Source: CAYJFX01 sp964370315
GTDB taxonomy: Bacteria; Spirochaetota; Spirochaetia; Treponematales; Treponemataceae
Assembly: GCA_964370315.1 (NCBI GenBank)
Contig: CAYJIS010000057.1
Span: forward strand, 1-12,513
Direction of reading: 5' to 3'
Length of the DNA stretch: 12,513 nucleotides
In this document: positions 6,770 through 12,513 of the stretch, piece after piece
Layout: each line of letters opens with the position of its first letter
Numbering within the stretch: position 1 is the stretch's first letter
The notes under the pieces: generated by a model
Seen by the model: the letters and a program-made list of their open reading frames with translations, nothing else
The model's database searches: none
What the model was told of the DNA's origin: nothing
Translations under genes and position numbers: made by a program

Positions 6770-8200
6770 TTAATCGACATTACCCATTAACCCCATGTAT
6801 TTTTCTGCTAAGTGTCCGGCCTTTTTTGCAGCTAAACCACAATACCGCTCTGGATTTGCGAAAAAAGTTGAAGCGTCTTCAATACCAAGTTTTTCTAGTT
6901 GAGTTGTAATTGCAGTGTATGTCGATTTATCTTTAGTTAATTCTTCATATAATGAAGTACCATTAGTTTCTGCTGCTAATGTAATTTTTCTAATTACTTC
7001 ATGTGCATCGGATACACCACTTTCTGCAAGTAAAATATATGCAGGTTCGGCAAGTACGCCACCTTTTACTTTTCCACCACCTTCATTAAGGTTTTTCATC
7101 ATGTTTTCTTTATCACTTTGTAAACCACTTACAATATTACGCATTCTTTCTACTGCCAAAGTAAATCCAGCCAGATAATCCGACACAAAGCGTTGGCTTG
7201 CAGAATTAGAAAGATCTCTTTGGTGTTCAGATATTTGATCCATAAAAAAAGTCATAACGCGAGGCGCAAATGCTTTCCAAAGTGACTTAACGTGCTCTGA
7301 GTTCCAAGGATTTCGCTTTTGGGGCATTGTAGAAGAGCCAACTTGAGTAGATGAAAAATATTCAAATACTTCTCCAATTTCACTTCTTTGAAGATTTCGT
7401 AAATCATCAGCTAAATTAGCAATAACACCAAAGGCTACATTACATTCTAGCAATAGTCTTAAAAGATATTCAGGTTCAACAAGCTGTGTTGAATGCTCAG
7501 ATGGTTTTAGGCCAAGATAGGATAAATAAATTTTTTCAAATTCTTCAGGATCATTAACCAACATTGATGGGGCATTATACGCACCAACAGGACCTGCCAA
7601 TTTTCCTCGTAAGTCCTTTGATAATCTTTCTATTTCTAAAATTGATTTTCCAAGTCGGCTAACATACTCGGCTATAGCAAAACCAAATGTGATGGGTACT
7701 GCATGTTGCCCATGAGTACGTCCAACTTGCGGTGTATGAGCTTCACGCGCTGCAATAGTACACAATTCTTTTTCAAGATCTTTTAGTATTGGGAGTATTG
7801 CTTGTTGTATGCAATCACGCACCCTCACAGATAATGCTGTATCAAGAATATCAACGCTTGTAGCACCTAGATGAACAAAAGGCTGAATACTCTCTGGCAA
7901 CATTGTTTGCAATACATTTACAAGAGCCCTAATATTGTGATGTGTCTTTTTTTCTTCTTCATAAACCTTTGAAGGATCGATAGTCCATGAAACAGTATCA
8001 AGCTCTTTTTCAATTTCTTCAGTAAGCATATCACGTGTTTTTAAATGCGCTTTAATTAATGCTATTTCCGCTTTAGCACATGAAATAACCGCTGCCTGCT
8101 CTGAAATATATGAAGATAAAGAATCGAATACTTCAACTTCGGAAAGAGAATACCGGTGATCTAACGGTGAAATGTTGAGAAAAATACTACGTGAATCCAT
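6770..8200 (-). CDS. purB: Adenylosuccinate lyase
   Basis: 476 residues, full length for the fumarase/aspartase superfamily. Visible motifs, in order, are THH at 86-88, TSVDILDT at 114-121, GRTHGQHAVP at 160-169 (His163 the likely catalytic acid/base), and the flexible-loop signature GSSTMPQKRNP at 288-298 with the catalytic Ser. Together these point to adenylosuccinate lyase, which removes fumarate from SAICAR and adenylosuccinate in purine and AMP synthesis in the cytosol. The ATG at 8200 has GGAG 5 nt upstream. It is the last gene of a run with the K+ channel and CNBD genes, 23 bp after the latter, with no room for a separate promoter of its own except inside the CNBD gene. The MPQKRNPWNSE form of the signature differs from the more common MPHK/MPYK-NP forms, so another lyase of the superfamily is a small possibility. 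Confidence 0.85.
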   Translation of the reverse strand: MDSRSIFLNISPLDHRYSLSEVEVFDSLSSYISEQAAVISCAKAEIALIKAHLKTRDMLTEEIEKELDTVSWTIDPSKVYEEEKKTHHNIRALVNVLQTMLPESIQPFVHLGATSVDILDTALSVRVRDCIQQAILPILKDLEKELCTIAAREAHTPQVGRTHGQHAVPITFGFAIAEYVSRLGKSILEIERLSKDLRGKLAGPVGAYNAPSMLVNDPEEFEKIYLSYLGLKPSEHSTQLVEPEYLLRLLLECNVAFGVIANLADDLRNLQRSEIGEVFEYFSSTQVGSSTMPQKRNPWNSEHVKSLWKAFAPRVMTFFMDQISEHQRDLSNSASQRFVSDYLAGFTLAVERMRNIVSGLQSDKENMMKNLNEGGGKVKGGVLAEPAYILLAESGVSDAHEVIRKITLAAETNGTSLYEELTKDKSTYTAITTQLEKLGIEDASTFFANPERYCGLAAKKAGHLAEKYMGLMGNVD

Positions 8201-8223
8201 AAAAACTCCAATGTTTATTTAAT

Positions 8224-8739
8224 TTATTTTGTTTGTTCAACTTCTTCGACTAAGGCTTGATATAAGGTTATTACATCGTTATTTGCACGTTGCAAAGATT
8301 CCACAAGCCTCTTTCCAATTCGATACAAAGATTTGTATCCAAAATAAGGTTCTCGCTCACAAAGTTCAAGATAAGAACTTCCACAAATCACAAATGTTTT
8401 GCATCTGGTAAGGGCTACAACAGAAGCACTTCTTTCTGAATGGTTAATTAAGGCCATCTCACCAAAAAATACATTGTGCTCAGCATTTAAATTAACTACT
8501 GCAAAGCGTTCATTTTGAAGTGTGCTACGCATTACCTGTACACTACCCTCAGCCAGTATATGTAAAGAATCTCCAAAATCCCCTTCATTTATTATAACTT
8601 CTCCTGCCTCAAATTCTTGTAATGTCATTATTGAGCAAACATCGTTAAGTATTTGTTCATTTTCTGGTGTCTTTTCAGTGAAGTCTGCAAATATTTCTAT
8701 CTTTCTAAGTCGCTCATATAAATCTGGATTACTAATCAT
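8224..8739 (-). CDS. Stand-alone cyclic-nucleotide-binding domain protein
   Basis: 171 residues. The ATG at 8739 is chosen because GGAGGG lies 4-5 nt upstream; an ATG at 8781 would add 14 residues and lacks this. The start overlaps the stop of the channel gene by 8 nt (ATGATTAG), so translation is probably coupled. The protein is a single CNBD: beta strands from about 40, a phosphate-binding cassette FGEMALINHSERSASVVA at 92-109 with the expected Glu94 and Arg103, and a C-terminal helical tail. There is no helix-turn-helix, so it is not a CRP-type regulator, and no catalytic domain. cAMP or cGMP binding is likely from the retained Glu and Arg; which one is unknown. The overlap with a K+ channel suggests a gating partner acting at the membrane, by inference. 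Confidence 0.85.
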   Translation of the reverse strand: MISNPDLYERLRKIEIFADFTEKTPENEQILNDVCSIMTLQEFEAGEVIINEGDFGDSLHILAEGSVQVMRSTLQNERFAVVNLNAEHNVFFGEMALINHSERSASVVALTRCKTFVICGSSYLELCEREPYFGYKSLYRIGKRLVESLQRANNDVITLYQALVEEVEQTK

Positions 8740-9985
8740 GACTGCCCTCCGAATCTTTAGCATACAGCTCTCGATTTCCACAAATGAAAATTGCTTTAGA
8801 ATTTTCTTTTATTACATAATCATTTGGAGGTGTTAGCACAGGCTCATTGCTTGTTAAATTTTTTACCTTTTGAAGGTTTTTTACAATTTTTTGCATATTG
8901 GGGTTTTTCTGAGCTTCATCTAACGCTTCTTTTCTACGCTGAAAAAAATTACCTGTATTTTCAAGTAATCCGATTAAAACTTTAGTTGAATCATTTAGTG
9001 ATGTCTTATAATCAAAATAAGTTTTTTCAAAGTATTTTTTTGGTATATCTCCTATCACAAGACCATGACCAGAAACCTCTGTTAATAAACTTTTTAAAAC
9101 ATGACTTAACCCTATCCCGGTTGAAGCTGAAATTAATAAGCTTTTTTCATAATCACTAGTTAAAATTATTTCATCACAATGAGCTGCTTGAAGATGTCTT
9201 TCAAAACTTGGGTCCATTAATTCTACAACCCTATATATTTTAGGATTTAAGTTTACAATAGTAAGGGTAGCTAATACAGTTCTAGAATCCATTTCAAGAG
9301 GAGAGTAATTTTGAGAGTAATCAGCTAATACCAGTATCCTATCAGCTGTTTTAATATTTGCACGTATCAGTACATACTCATCTATGTAATCACCACTTAC
9401 ATAATTAATTCCATTAAAAATAGGGTTAGCCTTTATAATATCCATTTGTTCTGATGAAGCAGTATTAATGATAACAATTTTTTCTTTTGGCAAATCGGGA
9501 TTAGAAGCAATTATACCCGCAACAATTTTATCAAAACCATGCTTCCACCCACAAATTATAAAGTGTCCTGAAATATTTTTCAAATTAACCAACCCCCTAT
9601 CTTTTTTTAATTGCCTATCAAAGAGAACAGATGCAACCTTTCCACTTATTGCAGCAAAGGAAATAACTCCAAATAATAATAAAAATATTCCTGCTATTCT
9701 TCCTGGTACCGTACTTGGACTGATATCTCCATACCCAACTGTTGTAATTGTAACTAGAGCATACCAAATTACATCAAAAAAACTGGAAATATTTTCGTTT
9801 GCGTCACGTTCAAACATAAAAATTACAACCATAATTACAACAAAAATACTGAACAGGATAAGTGTGTATTGCACAAATTCATCAGTAAAGAGTCTCTCAA
9901 TATTTCTAAAGAGTTTCTTAATGACTGAGACTTTTTTTCTTTGAGGTTGCTTTTGTGTAGAGCGAGAATTAAATACGTGACTCAT
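8732..9985 (-). CDS. Two-TM potassium channel with cytosolic RCK/TrkA-N domain
   Basis: 417 residues. A basic N-terminus (1-35) precedes TM1 (39-58), a pore helix, the K+ selectivity filter TVGYGD (82-87) and TM2 (95-122). A TrkA-N-like Rossmann domain follows (about 139-275): HFIICGWKHGF replaces the usual GxGxxG, as in MthK-type RCK channels, so NAD binding is doubtful. ELMDP at 255-259 is typical of the domain. Residues 300-417 are a second cytosolic domain with charged helices. It should form a tetrameric K+ channel of the inner membrane gated by a cytosolic ligand. The stop overlaps the start of the CNBD gene, which may encode a regulatory subunit. The ATG at 9985 has no Shine-Dalgarno, and the next in-frame Met (52) is inside TM1. 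A predicted promoter ends 6 nt upstream. Confidence 0.9.
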   Translation of the reverse strand: MSHVFNSRSTQKQPQRKKVSVIKKLFRNIERLFTDEFVQYTLILFSIFVVIMVVIFMFERDANENISSFFDVIWYALVTITTVGYGDISPSTVPGRIAGIFLLLFGVISFAAISGKVASVLFDRQLKKDRGLVNLKNISGHFIICGWKHGFDKIVAGIIASNPDLPKEKIVIINTASSEQMDIIKANPIFNGINYVSGDYIDEYVLIRANIKTADRILVLADYSQNYSPLEMDSRTVLATLTIVNLNPKIYRVVELMDPSFERHLQAAHCDEIILTSDYEKSLLISASTGIGLSHVLKSLLTEVSGHGLVIGDIPKKYFEKTYFDYKTSLNDSTKVLIGLLENTGNFFQRRKEALDEAQKNPNMQKIVKNLQKVKNLTSNEPVLTPPNDYVIKENSKAIFICGNRELYAKDSEGSHD

Positions 9986-9991
9986 AAGTAT

Positions 9992-10020
9992 ATTTTACGA
10001 TAGAATGAAAAAATCTGCAA
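9992..10020 (-). promoter_or_regulatory. Predicted promoter of the channel-CNBD-purB run (leaderless type)
   Basis: On the minus strand TTGCAG (10020-10015), 17 bp, then TAAAAT (9997-9992), 6 nt before the ATG at 9985. The bases around the -10 (tctatcgta, then aata) match 13 of 14 positions with the promoter of the propeller gene at 11171. No Shine-Dalgarno is present. Confidence 0.45.
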
Positions 10021-10030
10021 TAGGTGACAT

Positions 10031-10058
10031 AAAAGGCTTACAAATAAAAATGTAAGCC
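10031..10058 (-). terminator. Rho-independent terminator of the propeller-like gene
   Basis: A perfect 8-bp stem, GGCTTACA (10035-10042) with TGTAAGCC (10051-10058), and an 8-nt A/T loop. On the minus strand it is followed by TTTT (10034-10031) and more A/T. It lies 37 bp after the stop of the propeller-like gene and before the channel promoter. The U-tract is short, so efficiency may be moderate. Confidence 0.7.
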
Positions 10059-10094
10059 CAGTATATTTTTCATAGCAAATTTACATAATTTCTT

Positions 10095-11144
10095 TTAACG
10101 TGGTATTTCAGTTAGAGAATATAAGTCTATTTGATTTGTTTCTCTATTTGCTCCAAGTATGTAATTTTTGTTATTGTGAACATATGTTAATGCATTTGCA
10201 GTTCCACAAGCCTTATCAACCATTGCTGTTTTAAATGCTCCATCTTCATAATAAATGAGAAAAAGATCCATTTCATTACCACGATGGCCAACAACGGCAA
10301 CATTTTTTTCACTTAATTTCATTGTAGCAATTGCATGTAAAAAATCATACTTTTTATCAAAAGAATGCATTACCTTATAGTTTGCACCCTCTTTTTTGTA
10401 TATAGTAATTTGGTCGCCATGGAATTTTGAATACGTCATTAATTCTTTTTCACCATCATCATCAAAATCGATTGCAATCATATCACTTACGGGGTCGTCA
10501 AGAATTTTTTCTACTTCCCATTTATCGTTTGCGCTTGCTGGTGGAAATATTTCAAATATTCCAGATTCACTTCCTACAAGAACTCCTACTGTTCCATTTT
10601 TTTCAAGCTTAGAAAAACCGTGGTTTTTATGCACTCCATCAACAAGGACTTCCATTTTTAAGCAATTTTCTTCGTTAAAATCAGTAAGATTTTCTGGTAA
10701 TACTGCAACGAATATTTTGCCGTCAAAACGCCAGTCATCTTTATGTTCATGCCCAGATTTAAGAGCACATGCAATAAGATAGTTTACACCACCACGAGTA
10801 AGTATCCCAAATCGATGTACAAAAGGTAAGTTTAACAAAACATTAATATCAAATGTTCCATTTTCATTTGGAGTTGCAACGATAATTTTTGCATCAAGCG
10901 AATCATTAGGTGAATAAAACTTTTGTGTTGATAAAAATTGCCCATCAGTATTTGGAACTTGTTCCATAGTCATAACTCCACCAGGACCATCCCAAATGTC
11001 TTGTTCAAAGTTTCCATCTAAATCAAACATTTTACACTTATCAGTTTTTTCTGCTGCAACTAATAAATGCTTTTTGTTCTTATACTGTAGTGTTGAAACG
11101 CAATAACACTTTTCCAATTCCGCTAAATTTCTTTTTTCAGTCAT
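10095..11144 (-). CDS. Uncharacterised VCBS/FG-GAP-like beta-propeller protein
   Basis: 349 residues with no signal peptide or membrane helix, so cytosolic as read. The ATG at 11144 has AGAGG about 5 nt upstream. The sequence is a series of short strands and turns, repeatedly following a pattern of hydrophobic strand, glycine turn and acidic loop (for example AIDFDDDGEKEL at 224-235, close to a VCBS/FG-GAP calcium loop). Other notable stretches are WDGPGGVMTM near 51-60, LPFVHRFGI near 105 and HKNHGFSKL near 172. I recognise it only as a member of an uncharacterised propeller-like group; no catalytic motif is evident. It has its own promoter and a terminator, and lies downstream of the acetyl esterase on the same strand. 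A scaffold, sensor or sugar-binding role is possible but unsupported. Confidence 0.6.
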   Translation of the reverse strand: MTEKRNLAELEKCYCVSTLQYKNKKHLLVAAEKTDKCKMFDLDGNFEQDIWDGPGGVMTMEQVPNTDGQFLSTQKFYSPNDSLDAKIIVATPNENGTFDINVLLNLPFVHRFGILTRGGVNYLIACALKSGHEHKDDWRFDGKIFVAVLPENLTDFNEENCLKMEVLVDGVHKNHGFSKLEKNGTVGVLVGSESGIFEIFPPASANDKWEVEKILDDPVSDMIAIDFDDDGEKELMTYSKFHGDQITIYKKEGANYKVMHSFDKKYDFLHAIATMKLSEKNVAVVGHRGNEMDLFLIYYEDGAFKTAMVDKACGTANALTYVHNNKNYILGANRETNQIDLYSLTEIPR

Positions 11145-11170
11145 AGTAACCTCTTTATAATTATTGTAGT

Positions 11171-11199
11171 ATTGTACGATAGATTGTAAAATTCTTCAA
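11171..11199 (-). promoter_or_regulatory. Predicted promoter of the propeller-like gene
   Basis: On the minus strand TTGAAG (11199-11194), 17 bp and TACAAT (11176-11171). The predicted start near 11164 gives a leader of about 20 nt containing the AGAGG before the ATG at 11144. The rest of this 94-bp gap shows no hairpin with a U-tract for the upstream esterase gene. Confidence 0.55.
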
Positions 11200-11238
11200 G
11201 TAGTCATTAATTATGCGTATGATTTTTAATATATAAAC

Positions 11239-12210
11239 CTAAACATATTGTAACAAATGGTTTAAAACATAATCTTCTTGTCCTGGTAAATCATCATGAG
11301 CATACTCTGGATACACTTTCATTTCTTTTGGAGCCGTAATTTTATTGTATGCTGCAAATTGAGTTGAAGGTGGACATGTTTTGTCTAATAATGCTGTAAA
11401 AAACAAACACTGTGCTTTAATACGATTCGAAAGATTTTGTATATCAATATAACCAAGTTTTTTCCAAAATTCATCCTCTCGTTCATGAAGAGGATCCTCT
11501 TTTTTAAAGTGTAAAAATAATTCTCTATATGGTTCTTCTTCATTGGCTAAATCCATATCCCATACCCTCTTGTAATCTGACAAAAATGGATAGGCAAAGG
11601 CAATAGCTTTTACGCTTGGCTCAAGTGCTGCACATGCGAGTGTTAATGCTCCTCCTTGAGAACTTCCTGTTGCCCCTATTCTTGTTTCATCAATAAAATC
11701 CATAGTCTTTAAAACTCTAACTAATTGTGCCGTATCTAAAAAAACGTTTCTAAAAAAAATAGTATCGGGATTAGAATCTCTTAGTCCACGAATGATTTGT
11801 CCTCGAACAGTATTTCCATTTACTTGTAATGTATCTTGTGATAATCCAGACTGACCTCGAACATCCATAGCAGCAACGGCAAAACCATTATACACAAGTG
11901 GAAGTTTATTATACCAATGCCCACAAGATCCTTGATAGCCATGAAACATCGCTACTGCTGGAATTTTTCCCTTTACTTCTTTTGGTCGTAAAAATTTACA
12001 ATGGATCCTAGCCCCTCCAACACCAGTAAAATAAAGATGAAACAATGAAACTCCTTTAAAGGAAGTATCCTCTTCTTCAAGTGTATATTCTAAACTTTGA
12101 GAATCAAGTTCTTTTAAAGCTCTTAGCCAATATTCATCAAAATCTTTTGGACAAGGTGAAACACCTTTATATTGCAATAATTCATCTAAAGGTAAATCTA
12201 CTAGTGGCAT
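11239..12210 (-). CDS. CE7-family acetyl esterase (acetyl xylan esterase/cephalosporin-C deacetylase type)
   Basis: 323 residues, the family length, with no signal peptide, so intracellular. The ATG at 12210 has AGGAGAG upstream. Alpha/beta-hydrolase motifs of the CE7 (AXE1) family are visible: FHGYQGSCGHW at 89-99 (oxyanion region), DVRGQSG at 116-122 (the RGQ motif), GSSQGG at 182-187 with Ser184 as nucleophile, Asp276 in LLDKTCPP, and His305. The family's His-Glu pair is His-Asp here (305-306). CE7 enzymes deacetylate small acetylated sugars such as xylo-oligosaccharides and also cephalosporin C. Acting inside the cell fits imported acetylated oligosaccharides, but no xylan-use genes are in the window. 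The neighbouring propeller-like gene is on the same strand, 94 bp away, with a separate promoter. Confidence 0.88.
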   Translation of the reverse strand: MPLVDLPLDELLQYKGVSPCPKDFDEYWLRALKELDSQSLEYTLEEEDTSFKGVSLFHLYFTGVGGARIHCKFLRPKEVKGKIPAVAMFHGYQGSCGHWYNKLPLVYNGFAVAAMDVRGQSGLSQDTLQVNGNTVRGQIIRGLRDSNPDTIFFRNVFLDTAQLVRVLKTMDFIDETRIGATGSSQGGALTLACAALEPSVKAIAFAYPFLSDYKRVWDMDLANEEEPYRELFLHFKKEDPLHEREDEFWKKLGYIDIQNLSNRIKAQCLFFTALLDKTCPPSTQFAAYNKITAPKEMKVYPEYAHDDLPGQEDYVLNHLLQYV

Positions 12211-12250
12211 AATCTCTCCTTAAATTAAGTGTACCATACAAATAAAAAAG

Positions 12251-12279
12251 TGTATAGTTTCCCCTTGTTTTTTTCTCAA
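12251..12279 (-). promoter_or_regulatory. Predicted promoter of the acetyl esterase gene
   Basis: On the minus strand TTGAGA (12279-12274), 17 bp, TATACA (12256-12251). The start would fall near 12244, giving a leader of about 34 nt with the AGGAGAG before the ATG at 12210. It overlaps the divergent promoter of the DUF362 gene. Confidence 0.4.
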
Positions 12280-12293
12280 CAAAACACTACTAT
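12265..12293 (+). promoter_or_regulatory. Predicted promoter of the DUF362 gene (leaderless type)
   Basis: TTGTTT (12265-12270), 17 bp, TACTAT (12288-12293), ending 6 nt before the ATG at 12300. No Shine-Dalgarno precedes that ATG. The element occupies the same bases as the esterase promoter on the other strand. Confidence 0.45.
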
Positions 12294-12299
12294 TACGAT

Positions 12300-12513
12300 A
12301 TGACAAAAAATGTATCCCTTTCTAAGTGCCCTACCTATGATGAAAATGCTGTTTACGCAGCATTGAGGCAGGCAATGGAATTAGTTCCACCGCCCGATGT
12401 GCAAGGTAAAGTAGTACTTCTAAAACCGAATATTCTGATACCAAAAAAAATTGAAACTGCAGCATGTACTAATCCTGTAGTTGTAGCTCAAGCAGTAAAA
12501 ATCTTTTTAGAGC
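12300..12513 (+). CDS. DUF362 protein, N-terminal fragment
   Basis: The first 71 codons are present and the gene runs off the right edge. The fragment has the DUF362 N-terminal pattern: a short strand (NVSLSKCPTYDENAVYAAL), a helix, then GKVVLLKPNIL, a variable loop and an ACTNPVVVAQAVKIFLE segment matching the family's T-x-P-x-V-V-x-A-V region. DUF362 proteins are cytosolic and often carry a ferredoxin-like 4Fe-4S domain further on; their reaction is not established. Whether that domain is present cannot be seen here. The ATG at 12300 lacks a Shine-Dalgarno and follows a leaderless-type promoter, divergent from the esterase gene. Confidence 0.75.
   Translation, partial: MTKNVSLSKCPTYDENAVYAALRQAMELVPPPDVQGKVVLLKPNILIPKKIETAACTNPVVVAQAVKIFLE

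Noticed and set aside
6757..6770. Tandem TGTACAT as an operator
   Set aside because: Only two adjacent copies, lying at the 3' ends of convergent genes and far from any promoter.
8224..8739. CRP/FNR-type transcription factor
   Set aside because: Only the cyclic-nucleotide domain is present; the roughly 30 residues after it are a plain helix with no helix-turn-helix.

Overview
The window is AT-rich throughout (intergenic stretches and third codon positions are dominated by A/T) and is a compact bacterial chromosome segment with no mobile elements, RNA genes or CRISPR. The gene set suggests a spirochaete, probably Treponema-like, by inference: an OmpA-family protein whose diaminopimelate-contacting Asp is Ala, a long M15 peptidase, a 7TM-DISM diguanylate cyclase and a K+ channel next to a cyclic-nucleotide-binding protein. 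No rRNA or other decisive marker is present, so the taxonomy is not proven.

Left part (1-3400): the N-terminus of a hotdog thioesterase-like gene runs off the left edge on the minus strand. It is divergent from an exported OmpA-family protein (166-1380). Next comes a single-pass membrane protein with three tandem FMN-binding domains (1444-2322). A perfect palindrome between an A-tract and a T-tract is a bidirectional terminator shared with a convergent M15 peptidase (2368-3297, minus). These are mostly envelope proteins.

Centre (3400-6770): a membrane-bound diguanylate cyclase that appears to start at a rare ATT codon (3423-5243), then a MATE exporter (5275-6639) with its own promoter overlapping the cyclase stop codon. 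The minus strand then carries a three-gene run: RCK-type K+ channel (8732-9985), a small cyclic-nucleotide-binding protein overlapping it by 8 nt (8224-8739), and adenylosuccinate lyase (6770-8200). The channel/CNBD overlap suggests that the two proteins work together.

Right part (10000-12513): an uncharacterised soluble beta-propeller-like protein (10095-11144) and a CE7-type acetyl esterase (11239-12210), both minus strand with separate promoters. A DUF362 protein starts divergently at 12300 and is cut by the right edge.

A pattern across the window is that the five genes without a Shine-Dalgarno all have a promoter-like -35/17 bp/-10 whose -10 ends 6 or 7 nt before the ATG. This predicts leaderless mRNAs. 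The genes with a good Shine-Dalgarno and a recognisable promoter have leaders of about 20-35 nt.
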